The notes under the pieces are model-generated. The model had not been told where the DNA came from. It was given only the letters and a program-made list of their open reading frames with translations, and ran no database searches. A program made the position numbers and the translations under genes. A DNA stretch of 10,043 nucleotides from Desulfotomaculum sp. (GTDB lineage: Bacteria > Bacillota > Desulfotomaculia > Desulfotomaculales > Nap2-2B), in the NCBI GenBank assembly GCA_003445555.1, contig DMDI01000066.1:1-10043 (forward strand). Direction: 5' to 3'. Shown here one piece after another: positions 1 to 6,808 of this stretch (position 1 is the stretch's first letter; each line of letters begins with the position of its first letter).

Positions 1-1309
1 TGCTCCCGATAAAAACTTTATCCTCAATGACGGTTAACCATTTTTTTTGACCGTCATAATTACAAGTAATCGTTCCTGCGCCAACATTTACCCCTTGCCC
101 TATATGGGTATCCCCTACATAGCTTAAATGCGGGATTTTACTGCCTTCTTCTATAACTGACTGCTTAACTTCTACAAAGTCTCCCACTTTTACCTTACGG
201 GCAAGACGGGTGCCCGGACGAAGATAAGCAAAGGGACCTATGGTACAAGAATCCCCAATGGTACTTTCCATAACCACTGAATTTGAAATATTTACGTCAT
301 CTCCAATCTGCACCGATTTCAGATGCGTTCCGGGGCCAATAATACAATTGGCTCCTATCCGGCACGCTCCCTCAATAATCGTAAAAGGGTAAATAACCGT
401 ATCCGGTTCTATTTTTACCTCTAAATCAATAAACGTGGTAACAGGATCCAATATGGTGACCCCGGAAAGCATTATTTCTTTACGCACCCGCTGCCGCACA
501 ATTTCCTCCACCGCGGCTAATTGACAACGGTCATTAATTCCTTGAATTTCCTTCTCATTTTCCACTAAACAGGTGGCCACCGGTAAGCCTTGGCGGACAT
601 AGGTTTCTATAACATCCGGCAAGTAGTATTCTTGCGCGGCATTTTCTGCGGCCAGGCTGGCCAGGGTTTTAAAAAGGCCCTCGGCCATAAAACAATATAT
701 CCCTGAATTAATCTCTTGAACGGCCAATTCCGCAGGCGAAGCATCCTTTTGTTCCACAATTTTAACCATCTGTTGGGCAGAATTACGAATAACCCGGCCG
801 TAACCGGCAGGCTCTAGCATTTTAGCCGTTAATACGGTAGCCGCGGTTTTAGAGGTGGGAGATGAGAGGTGGGAAGCGGGAAGAAAACATATACCCTCCT
901 GGCTGTTGGTTACCGGTAGTTGACTTTGGTGAGTTTTAATCAATTTAACCAGGGTGGTAGAGGTAATAAGGGGCGTATCGCCACCAAGAACTAAAATATC
1001 CCCGGCAAGCCCGGCCAAAACCTTTTCCGCCTGAAGTAAAGCATGGGCCGTACCTAATTGTTGTTCCTGATAAACTATCTCTCCATACGCCTTGGCCACC
1101 GGAACAACCTGCTCCGCGCCAAAACCTGCCACCACAACTATTCTTTCTGCCCCAGCCCTTTTTACGGCCTCCAAAACATAAGTAAGCAACGGCCGTCCAC
1201 AAGCTTTATGCAATACCTTAGGCAATTTAGAGCGCATTCGGGTTCCTTTTCCGGCGGCCAGAATTACCGCGGCCACCGGTTTAATTTCCGGTTTAAAACA
1301 AGGTTGCAT
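1..1309 (-). CDS. glmU: Bifunctional GlmU: N-acetylglucosamine-1-phosphate uridyltransferase / glucosamine-1-phosphate acetyltransferase (C-terminus cut by window edge)
   Basis: Cytoplasmic enzyme that acetylates glucosamine-1-phosphate and then couples it to UTP, giving UDP-GlcNAc for peptidoglycan. I translated the minus strand from the ATG at 1309, which follows GGGAGG with 5-nt spacing; 436 codons are open to the left edge. The nucleotidyltransferase motif LAAGKGTRM is at residues 17-25, followed by GTAHALLQAE and GGDTPLI. The inter-domain part reads QEINSGIYCF and AAQEYYLPDVIETY. From about residue 275 hexapeptide repeats form the left-handed beta-helix, with acetyltransferase motifs HLSYVGD (His about 394) and GAGTITCNYDG. 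Only the last roughly 35-45 residues should be missing. Residues about 132-154 are an insertion relative to remembered E. coli and B. subtilis GlmU. The gene is last of four co-directional genes, 47 bp after the nucleotidyltransferase. The assignment is near certain. Confidence 0.97.
   Translation of the reverse strand, partial: MQPCFKPEIKPVAAVILAAGKGTRMRSKLPKVLHKACGRPLLTYVLEAVKRAGAERIVVVAGFGAEQVVPVAKAYGEIVYQEQQLGTAHALLQAEKVLAGLAGDILVLGGDTPLITSTTLVKLIKTHQSQLPVTNSQEGICFLPASHLSSPTSKTAATVLTAKMLEPAGYGRVIRNSAQQMVKIVEQKDASPAELAVQEINSGIYCFMAEGLFKTLASLAAENAAQEYYLPDVIETYVRQGLPVATCLVENEKEIQGINDRCQLAAVEEIVRQRVRKEIMLSGVTILDPVTTFIDLEVKIEPDTVIYPFTIIEGACRIGANCIIGPGTHLKSVQIGDDVNISNSVVMESTIGDSCTIGPFAYLRPGTRLARKVKVGDFVEVKQSVIEEGSKIPHLSYVGDTHIGQGVNVGAGTITCNYDGQKKWLTVIEDKVFIGS
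845..895. repeat. Purine-rich repeat inserted in frame inside glmU
   Basis: On the plus strand the 10-mer agaggtggga occurs at 851-860 and again at 865-874, followed by a related gggaagcgggaag. The glmU frame stays open through it and encodes approximately GICFLPASHLSSPTSK, residues 139-154, a segment that interrupts the alignment with other GlmU proteins just before TAATVLTAKMLEPAGYGR. The composition resembles short G/A-rich dispersed repeats found between genes in some Clostridia (recollection, not tested). It may be a small palindromic-element-like insertion tolerated in a surface loop of the uridyltransferase domain. Confidence 0.6.
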
Positions 1310-1356
1310 AAATACCTCCCGAAGTAAAATAATATTTTAAGGAATCAAATTTAAAT

Positions 1357-2154
1357 TTATTTACCACCTTTCTTTTTTAAATTTAAAATTTCCCTTACTA
1401 AGGTCAGGTCAGCCGGCTTATCAATATCAATTCCCACTTCGGGAAAATTACTTTTAACTACCGTTCCTTTAACGTTTAAAAGCCGGGAAACTCGCTGAGT
1501 TGCTTCAGCTAAGGTAATTTGGCGAAGTAAAAAGCGCCACAAAAAGCCAGTTCCCAGTATGCGCCCTAATTTTAAAGGACTTTTTCGGGCCTCTACGAAA
1601 GGCGATCCTTTTTCTAAACAACGGGTAAATACAGCCGGGTTTAGTAAAACTAAATTCCCGCCGGTAAACACCCCGTCTTTAAGATTAACGTAAGTACGAT
1701 GGACCCTGGACAGCGGAACATTTAGCGCCGTAAAATAATTTTCGATTACTTTCCGGGATATAATAGGATAAAAAAGATCAGCACTGTTTAATCCCTCGCA
1801 CTGGTTAAGAAAATCTTCTACTGCCGCGGCGGTGAGCAAGGGAATATCGGAGGTAACAATAAGCGTATAGCGGGTCTCAGGGCAGTATTCCAGGCCAATT
1901 TGTACATTCTCCAGCATGTCTTGCCCGGCGGAAACTAATGATACCCGGTTATTACTCAAGTAATCAGCCAATTCCTTTTTAGGCCCCACCACCACCACTT
2001 GATTTATCCGGGGCACATTTAATAATGCTTCCACCACGTATACCACCATTGGTTTTTCTGCAATTGGGATTATGGCTTCATGACTTACCGGGCTGTAATT
2101 TTTAAGCCTGCCATTATTAGCCCTACCGGCCAAAACAACTGCTTTTACCATCAT
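1357..2154 (-). CDS. MobA-like NTP transferase family protein (nucleotidyltransferase, GT-A fold)
   Basis: A 265-residue protein of the sugar-phosphate/molybdopterin nucleotidyltransferase type. It starts with VKAVVLAGRANNGRL, a degenerate form of the glycine-rich LAGGxxxRM loop, followed by SPVSHEAIIPIAEKPMVVYVV. TSDIPLLT around residues 100-107 carries the presumed metal-binding Asp. GGNLVLLNP follows, and VGIDIDKPADLTLV sits near the C-terminus, as in MobA-like enzymes. The substrate cannot be told; its place before glmU suggests sugar-nucleotide or cell-envelope metabolism, which is inference. Two adjacent ATGs begin the frame. GGGGG lies 2 nt before the first and 5 nt before the second (2151), so the second may be the true start. 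It follows the GntR gene by 57 bp without a terminator and is probably co-transcribed with its neighbours. Confidence 0.85.
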   Translation of the reverse strand: MMVKAVVLAGRANNGRLKNYSPVSHEAIIPIAEKPMVVYVVEALLNVPRINQVVVVGPKKELADYLSNNRVSLVSAGQDMLENVQIGLEYCPETRYTLIVTSDIPLLTAAAVEDFLNQCEGLNSADLFYPIISRKVIENYFTALNVPLSRVHRTYVNLKDGVFTGGNLVLLNPAVFTRCLEKGSPFVEARKSPLKLGRILGTGFLWRFLLRQITLAEATQRVSRLLNVKGTVVKSNFPEVGIDIDKPADLTLVREILNLKKKGGK

Positions 2155-2211
2155 ATCCCCCTTATTTTAACAACTATAACTTTTAAAAAATTATTTAAAC
2201 TAATAATTATT

Positions 2212-2982
2212 TTACTTTCCGCCGGAAGAAATCCCTCTTTCTTGCCGTAAGTTATTGAGTAGGGCTTCTTCGGCATTTTCGATATGTTTTTGGGCCAGTT
2301 CTTGGGCCAGGGGTACATTGCGTTCACTGATAGCTTCAAGAATTTTTTTGTGTTCTTCGGTAGCTACCCTTGTTCTACCGGGTTGCGCTAAAGAAGTGGT
2401 ACGAAAATGCTGAATTTGAGTTTTTAGGAGCGTAATAATCTGCTCTAATCTTTTATTGCGGCTAGCCCTATAAATAAGGTCGTGAAATTTAGTATCCATT
2501 TCCACCATATGGGCTAAATCGTGCTCATAATCAGCCGGCAAAGAAAGATCGCGCCCCTGATTATCTCCTTCTAAAAAATTAGGGCTAAAATTTATATTAT
2601 ATTTATGTTGGTGTAAAATTAATTCTATTTCTTCCAGTTCTTCAGCCGTAATTCTTTCGGCCGCAAGGCCGGCCGCCAAACCCTCCAGCACCGCCCTTAT
2701 TTCTAAAATATCAATAATATCTTTTGCTTTTACGTCGGATACATAAACTCCTTTACGGTAAGCCATGACCAAAAGTCCTTCTAGTTCTAGCTTCCGAATT
2801 GCCTCCCGCACCGGGGTTCGACTAACCCCTAGCTCTTCGGCTAATTGAATTTCCATTAATCGTTCCCCTGGTTTTAGCCTTCCCTGAAGAATGGCTTCGC
2901 GCAAAGATTCATAAACTATTTCCCTTAAAGGTTTATACTGGTCGAATTTAATGGGTTTAAGACGAGGTTGTTTTTGGTTCAT
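2212..2982 (-). CDS. GntR-family transcriptional regulator with FCD ligand-binding domain
   Basis: A 256-residue DNA-binding repressor or activator of the FadR/VanR subfamily. Residues 18-85 form the winged helix-turn-helix, with ILQGRLKPGERL, LAEELGVSRTPVREAIRKLE and the wing YRKGVYVS. Residues about 88-245 form the helical FCD domain. The metal-binding pattern of this domain appears complete: Asp163 and His167 (MDTKFHDL), His211 (EEHKKIL) and His233 (QKHIEN). A polar stretch at residues 127-157 looks longer than in typical members. The ATG at 2982 is preceded by AAGGAG about 11 nt upstream. The gene lies 35 bp after ispE and 57 bp before the nucleotidyltransferase. The ligand and targets are unknown; its position in the cluster does not prove that it regulates it. 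Confidence 0.92.
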   Translation of the reverse strand: MNQKQPRLKPIKFDQYKPLREIVYESLREAILQGRLKPGERLMEIQLAEELGVSRTPVREAIRKLELEGLLVMAYRKGVYVSDVKAKDIIDILEIRAVLEGLAAGLAAERITAEELEEIELILHQHKYNINFSPNFLEGDNQGRDLSLPADYEHDLAHMVEMDTKFHDLIYRASRNKRLEQIITLLKTQIQHFRTTSLAQPGRTRVATEEHKKILEAISERNVPLAQELAQKHIENAEEALLNNLRQERGISSGGK

Positions 2983-3017
2983 TTTTAATAATGCTCCTTT
3001 TTAAATGGCCAAATATT

Positions 3018-3884
3018 CTAACTAAGATAAGTGCTAATCAAATTGGCTTTTAAGCGATAATTTTTTTGCTTGATAAATCGGGCCGCCGCAAATTCTGCCG
3101 CTTCTAAATCAGGGTATAAACCAAACACGGTAGGGCCGCTGCCGCTCATATTTACCCCTAAGGCTCCTGTTTTTGCTATAAGCTCCTGTTTAATCAGGGC
3201 AATCTCCGGATAAATTGAGGCGGTAACCGGTTCCAAGGCGTTATAAAGCAAACCGGCAACAACCTTTAAATCTTTTTGTTTTACGGCCTTAACTAAAGCC
3301 TGAATGTTTGAAGGCGGGCATTTTAAGTTCCTTTGGTCATATGCTTGGTATACTTGGGCGGTAGATACACTAAAAGACGGATTTACCAACACTACTCCCC
3401 ACGGTGGTAAGGGAGGTAAGGCCACTATTTGCTCTCCCTTGCCCCGGGCTAAAGCAGTGCCCCCGGTCAGGCAAAAGGGAACATCTGCCCCCAAGCGCTC
3501 CCCCAAACTCAGAACTTGCGCCTTAGTTAAGCCCAAGTCCCATAACTGGTTTAACCCTTTTAAGGTGGCCGCGGCATCCGCCGAACCGCCGGCTAAACCA
3601 GCCGCCACCGGAATATGTTTTTCTATTAAAATATAAGTACCCATTCGGCAACCCGTGTATTCTTGCAACAACCAAGCGGCTTGATAAACTAAATCATCTG
3701 AACCGGCAGGAGTTAAACCGGGAGCATAATAGACATAAATACCTCTTTCCTTTTCCTTAAAAACTAACCGGTCCGCCAAAGCAACTGTTTGCATAATTGT
3801 TTCCAGTTCGTGATAGCCATCGGAACGAATCCCGGTGATATTTAAGGATAAGTTTATTTTAGCCGGCGCTAATAATTCAAGCAA
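3018..3884 (-). CDS. ispE: 4-diphosphocytidyl-2-C-methyl-D-erythritol kinase (MEP pathway)
   Basis: Phosphorylates CDP-methylerythritol with ATP in the non-mevalonate route to isopentenyl diphosphate. The 288 residues match the usual family length. GHMP-kinase signatures are in order: the N-terminal LLAPAKINLSLNITG with Lys9, the ATP-binding PVAAGLAGGSADAAA at 92-106, LGADVPF with the presumed catalytic Asp134, and the C-terminal NMSGSGPTVFGLY around 245-257. The start is TTG at 3884, placed 6 nt after AGGTGA; the ATG at 3889 just upstream is in another frame. The gene is first after a strong promoter (3942-3970) and is followed closely by the GntR gene. The integrated element begins just upstream, yet gene and promoter are intact. 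Confidence 0.96.
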   Translation of the reverse strand: MLELLAPAKINLSLNITGIRSDGYHELETIMQTVALADRLVFKEKERGIYVYYAPGLTPAGSDDLVYQAAWLLQEYTGCRMGTYILIEKHIPVAAGLAGGSADAAATLKGLNQLWDLGLTKAQVLSLGERLGADVPFCLTGGTALARGKGEQIVALPPLPPWGVVLVNPSFSVSTAQVYQAYDQRNLKCPPSNIQALVKAVKQKDLKVVAGLLYNALEPVTASIYPEIALIKQELIAKTGALGVNMSGSGPTVFGLYPDLEAAEFAAARFIKQKNYRLKANLISTYLS

Positions 3885-3941
3885 ACCATATCACCTATAA
3901 GAACAATAATTAAATATTAATTTAAAAATTCCTTTATTTTT

Positions 3942-3970
3942 AATATAAACATAAAACTCTTTAATATCAA
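3942..3970 (-). promoter_or_regulatory. Sigma-A-type promoter of the ispE cluster
   Basis: On the minus strand TTGATA (3970-3965) and TATATT (3947-3942) are separated by exactly 17 bp; each box matches the consensus at 5 of 6 positions. Transcription would begin near 3935, leaving a leader of about 50 nt before the TTG start of ispE. The promoter sits between ispE and the integrase stop codon, so insertion of the element left it in place or supplied it. Confidence 0.65.
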
Positions 3971-4020
3971 GGCTTTTATTCACTGAAAAAAAGATTTGCT
4001 AACCATTTGCAAACATTATT

Positions 4021-5124
4021 TTAAAATCCGAGATTTTTAGTGGCCTTAACAGCTTCACCTTGCATGTTTGGTAGTATGTGGCTGTACCTATCTAATGTAA
4101 TCTGCACCGAAGAATGCCCAAGCCTTTCTGAAATAATTTTTGGGTGTACGTTTGCTTCAAGCAAGAATGTTGTATGTGTGTGTCGAAGGTCATGGAAGCG
4201 GATCATCGGCACTCCCGATTTTCCAACGGCTATTCTAAAAATCCTGCTTGCGCTGAATAAATACAAAGGACGGCCCGTTCTGCTTGACCAAAAAACCCAA
4301 GAAACGCGGCCAAAACCCAACTTCAGCGCCCTTTCTGTGGTAAGTTTTTTATGATTTTTCAATACATTAACTGTCGCTTCGTCAATAGGAATATTTCTCA
4401 GTGCACTCCTTGTTTTCGGTGATTGAAGTACAGTTTCTCTGGAAATATTTGCTACTGAATGTTTAACCTGGACTGTTTTTCGTTCAAGGTCTATATTTTC
4501 CCACTGCAAGGCAAGCAGTTCTCCCAACCGGGCACCGGTTTTTAAGGCTAAATAAAAAAGCACATAGTACTTATGGTCGGCAGTAGCTTTTAAGAATGCT
4601 GCCGCTTCTTCTTTTGTCCATACCTTCATTTCTTTCTGCGCTACTTTGGGTGGATCAACAGCGTCCATAGGGTTCCGGCTTAAAAACCCTGTTGCAGTTG
4701 CTTTTTTTAATGCTTCTTTCGCGATAACATATAAATCTTTTGTTCTTGAGGGGTTTAGGTTAAACTTTTGCAGTTCAATTTCAATGTCCATTGCCGTTAC
4801 CTTTTGCAAAGGTTTAGCTGCCGTGTCAGTGTTTTTCCACCGTTTGATACGATACATGTACTCATTCCAGGTTGTCTGCTTTACTTTATTTTTCATTGCC
4901 CCCAACCATAAATCCAGGTACTCCCCAAAAGTCATTTTTGAAGGTTCGGTATAAAAACCAGTTTCCAACTCATTGATTAGACGTGCTAGTTCTTTTTCCG
5001 CTTCCTTTTTTGTTCCGTTGACTGCAACCCATTTCTGCCTTCTCTTGCCGGTGACTGGGTCCCTGGGTAGTTCCACCACTACCGTCCAGGAGTCTCTAGT
5101 TCTTTTGCGAATATGTCCTCTCAT
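4021..5124 (-). CDS. int: Phage/ICE-type tyrosine integrase (site-specific recombinase)
   Basis: A 367-residue integrase that would cut and rejoin attachment sites to insert or excise the element. The N-terminus (about 1-60: RTRDSWTVVVELPRDPVTGKRRQ, a K/E-rich helix, FYTEPSKM) looks like the AP2-like arm-binding domain. Residues 64-160 form the helical core-binding domain (FGEYLDLWL). The C-terminal catalytic domain has all six residues: Arg199 (TGARLGE), Lys237 (SPKTRS), His311 and Arg314 (HDLRH), His337 (LGHSS) and Tyr347 (LDRYSHI). The ATG at 5124 follows GGGAGGG. It lies just downstream of a terminator hairpin that separates it from the excisionase-like gene. Its 3' end faces ispE, so one attachment site is probably between 3971 and about 4025. 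No tRNA gene is visible there. Confidence 0.95.
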   Translation of the reverse strand: MRGHIRKRTRDSWTVVVELPRDPVTGKRRQKWVAVNGTKKEAEKELARLINELETGFYTEPSKMTFGEYLDLWLGAMKNKVKQTTWNEYMYRIKRWKNTDTAAKPLQKVTAMDIEIELQKFNLNPSRTKDLYVIAKEALKKATATGFLSRNPMDAVDPPKVAQKEMKVWTKEEAAAFLKATADHKYYVLFYLALKTGARLGELLALQWENIDLERKTVQVKHSVANISRETVLQSPKTRSALRNIPIDEATVNVLKNHKKLTTERALKLGFGRVSWVFWSSRTGRPLYLFSASRIFRIAVGKSGVPMIRFHDLRHTHTTFLLEANVHPKIISERLGHSSVQITLDRYSHILPNMQGEAVKATKNLGF

Positions 5125-5136
5125 GTTATCCCTCCC

Positions 5137-5190
5137 AAAAAAATAGGGCCGGGTGGGACATTTATATATTCGCCCTGCCCGGCCCTATTT
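5137..5190 (-). terminator. Strong intrinsic terminator between the excisionase-like gene and int
   Basis: Arms 5141-5153 and 5178-5190 pair perfectly over 13 bp (AAATAGGGCCGGG with CCCGGCCCTATTT), with further weaker pairing inward. On the minus strand the right arm ends in a run of seven T, which is followed at once by the integrase ribosome site GGGAGGG. It starts 4 nt after the stop of the upstream gene. It should stop most transcription coming from the excisionase-like gene and may act as an attenuator for int. Confidence 0.8.
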
Positions 5191-5194
5191 CCTG

Positions 5195-5404
5195 TTAGGG
5201 TTGACTTTCTTCTCTTAAGGAATTGTTATTTTTAATAAGCTTTTCTAGTTCAATGCGTGATATTCGGATATGTCTGCCTATTTTGAACGAAGGGATCATT
5301 CCTTGTCTGACCAGTTCGTAGGCGGTTGAACGCTTAAGACGCAAGATACTTGCTGCTTCCTGTACGGTCATGATTAGCGGCAGGTCATTAAAATTTGTGA
5401 TCAT
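5195..5404 (-). CDS. Excisionase-like small helix-turn-helix protein (MerR/HTH_17 type)
   Basis: A 69-residue DNA-binding protein: MTVQEAASILRLKRSTAYELV forms the helix-turn-helix and QGMIPSFKIGRHIRISRIELEKLI the wing and last helix, as in element excisionases of the helix_turn_helix_17 family. Directly upstream of int, it probably directs excision or represses int (inference from context). I chose the ATG at 5404 because AAAGGAG lies 9 nt before it and because conserved sequence begins there. The frame stays open upstream to ATGs at 5488 and 5479, the latter 9 nt from AAGGG, so a 97- or 94-residue form is possible. The extra segment contains a copy of an operator-like 11-mer (5439-5449), which argues that it is leader. 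Confidence 0.8.
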   Translation of the reverse strand: MITNFNDLPLIMTVQEAASILRLKRSTAYELVRQGMIPSFKIGRHIRISRIELEKLIKNNNSLREESQP

Positions 5405-5438
5405 GATACCTTTCTCCTTTGATTTTACTATAAAAAAG

Positions 5439-5557
5439 TTATCGGAAGTATTTTTTTGCAGATAAAGCGCTTTGCTCATTTTAATCATCCCTTATTTTAT
5501 TGACTTGGCAAAATATATGTTTAGCAATTACTACCGATAAGTCATCTTATCGGAAGT
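5439..5557. repeat. Spaced 11-bp direct repeat ttatcggaagt
   Basis: The plus-strand 11-mer ttatcggaagt occurs at 5439-5449 and 5547-5557, 108 bp apart, and the shorter ccggaaga occurs at 5643-5650. The second copy overlaps the right arm of the inverted repeat at 5534-5553. Such spacing suits binding sites of an excisionase, integrase arm domain or repressor. Confidence 0.5.
5512..5553 (-). promoter_or_regulatory. Putative promoter and operator of the excisionase-like gene
   Basis: A -10 box TATATT lies at 5517-5512 on the minus strand. Seventeen bp upstream is a poor -35 (TTATCG, 5540-5535). The -35 is buried in an inverted repeat CCGATAAG-4 nt-CTTATCGG (5534-5553) with 8 perfect pairs. A weak -35 covered by a dyad is the usual arrangement for a repressed or activator-dependent promoter. 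Confidence 0.45.
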
Positions 5558-5582
5558 TAGCCTTGCCTTTCCCGAATCCTAA

Positions 5583-5616
5583 GTGTTAATAATGCAAATA
5601 TTTGCATTATTAACAC
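5583..5616. repeat. Perfect 34-bp palindrome, no spacer
   Basis: The half site GTGTTAATAATGCAAAT (5583-5599) is followed directly by its exact reverse complement (5600-5616). There is no T-run on either side, so it is not a normal intrinsic terminator. Read as a recombinase site it would be two 13-bp arms around the 8-bp centre AAATATTT. It contains ATTATTA boxes that recur in the palindrome at 5705-5734. Confidence 0.85.
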
Positions 5617-5704
5617 CGATCTTGAAACCCTTGCGGATAAACGCCGGAAGATTACCGACCAGGATTTGTAAGGGCTTCGGGATAGGTCGGGGGATAGCCA
5701 GGGG

Positions 5705-5734
5705 GTAAGATTATTACCATGGTAATAATCTTAC
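5705..5734. repeat. Perfect 30-bp palindrome, no spacer
   Basis: The half site GTAAGATTATTACCA (5705-5719) abuts its exact reverse complement (5720-5734). It begins 44 bp downstream of the stop codon of the 281-aa recombinase. On the minus strand it is followed by CCCCC rather than T, so it is unlikely to be a simple terminator, though as RNA it would form a long hairpin protecting the recombinase 3' end. Confidence 0.85.
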
Positions 5735-5777
5735 AATTTTACTGGACAGGAAGTGTGGTGCCCATTAGGACAGGCGC

Positions 5778-6623
5778 TTATAAATAATACGTAGTAACTA
5801 CGTCAATTCGGGCGTGGCCAAGGTCATGCGAAATTTCACGAATTATCTCTCTCTCATGATCCTTTTCTCTTCCTAACTCTCTATAACGTTCCTGTGCATA
5901 TTCGCGCCGGTAGAAATGCAAGCCTGTTGTCGGTAGGTCCTTAAAAATCCTGTCATTACTTTCGTGGTTTTGGACAATTTTTAGTACTTGATCCTGATGA
6001 CCGGATAGCACGGGTACATCTCTTTCTTTCCCACCTTTTCCGTGACTTACATGCACAAATAGTTTATTTTCAAATGTGTAAATATCTTTGGCCCGAACCG
6101 TGGCTAGTTCCCTGCGTCTTAAGCCGGTTGCTTTAGTAAATTCTATTACATTTTTGTTTTTTTCGTTTATCACTGTTAATGGGGCCCTTCTGGATCGGGT
6201 AATATTCTCTTTTTTACGTTTCGGTATTTCTACTTCTCTGGCTATGTCATGATCCTTGAACGCTTTTCGAAGGCCAGCGCGATCTAATTTCACCGACCAA
6301 ACTGATTTGTTTCTTATTCCTTGCTTTAAATATTCAGGCACTAATTCCCGGGCTTTTTCCAGATTGCCGGTAACGCCGTTGCGTTTACAATAGTCCGAAA
6401 ACTCTCTTGCAACTTTGTGGTAATTTTTGTAAGTTTCATAGCTAAAAATTCCGGCATCAAAAATTGCTTTATTCATGGCGTCCCAGACGTCGCTACCGGA
6501 AAGACCTGCGGCCCGGGCAGCTTCGATCGCTTTATGTTTGATCTGATGCTTTGACTGCCCGAACGCTTGTTGAGATTTTAAGCTACCGCTTAATTGGTAA
6601 TAGATACTGCCCTTTTTGCCCAT
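5778..6623 (-). CDS. Second tyrosine recombinase, short C-terminus (281 aa)
   Basis: A second site-specific recombinase, distinct from the 367-aa integrase. Residues about 20-125 look like a helical core-binding domain (AIEAARAAGLSGSDVWDAM, SYETYKNYHKVAREFSDYC). The catalytic domain has Arg169 (TGLRRRE), the beta-hairpin lysine in HGKGGKERDVPV (about 196-199), His236 and Arg239 (HFYRR), His270 (LGHAR) and tyrosines 279/280 (TTYYL). The protein stops right after the nucleophile, so the C-terminal helix that links protomers in XerD/Cre is absent. The ATG at 6623 follows GGGGGG by 9 nt. Two perfect palindromes lie just downstream and a long non-coding stretch with a terminator just upstream. It could act in resolution, inversion or integration of the element; its substrate is unknown. 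Confidence 0.85.
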   Translation of the reverse strand: MGKKGSIYYQLSGSLKSQQAFGQSKHQIKHKAIEAARAAGLSGSDVWDAMNKAIFDAGIFSYETYKNYHKVAREFSDYCKRNGVTGNLEKARELVPEYLKQGIRNKSVWSVKLDRAGLRKAFKDHDIAREVEIPKRKKENITRSRRAPLTVINEKNKNVIEFTKATGLRRRELATVRAKDIYTFENKLFVHVSHGKGGKERDVPVLSGHQDQVLKIVQNHESNDRIFKDLPTTGLHFYRREYAQERYRELGREKDHEREIIREISHDLGHARIDVVTTYYL

Positions 6624-6663
6624 GAAAGCTATCCCCCCTAAAGCTGAAGTTTCCGGGCCACTA

Positions 6664-6694
6664 TAAATAAAAAATCCGGGTAGAATATTCCCGG
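6664..6694 (-). terminator. Terminator-like hairpin upstream of the second recombinase (possible attenuator)
   Basis: CCGGG (6676-6680) pairs with CCCGG (6690-6694) across a 9-nt loop. On the minus strand the stem is followed by ATTTTTTATTT (6675-6665), and on the plus strand by ttgatttttttt, so it could end transcripts from both sides. For minus-strand RNA coming from the promoter at 7442-7469 it lies about 40 nt before the recombinase start codon and could regulate read-through. Confidence 0.55.
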
Positions 6695-6696
6695 TT

Positions 6697-6808
6697 GATT
6701 TTTTTTCAGGATTTTTTTTTCAGGAATTTTTATCGGTATTTTTCAGGAATTTTTTTTCAGGAAATTTTTTTCAGGATTTTTAGATATTTTTTCAGTGATT
6801 TTTTTCAG
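6697..6808. repeat. T-rich degenerate tandem repeat, unit about 14 bp (TTTTTTTCAGGAAT)
   Basis: The triplet CAG behind a run of T starts at 6707, 6721, 6744, 6758, 6772, 6793 and 6806. Steps are 14, 23, 14, 14, 21 and 13 bp. Copies read approximately TTTTTTTCAGGAA. On the minus strand this is a chain of CCTGAAAAAAA units, A-rich RNA with little pairing. No gene is seen here. A related pair of units lies in inverted orientation at 7559-7597. Confidence 0.75.

Noticed and set aside
3304..3636. Plus-strand frame of 110 codons within ispE
   Set aside because: It lies opposite a fully conserved ispE with all motifs, so it is a shadow.
5583..5734. The two palindromes as ordinary transcription terminators
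   Set aside because: Neither has a T-run on the 3' side in either direction.
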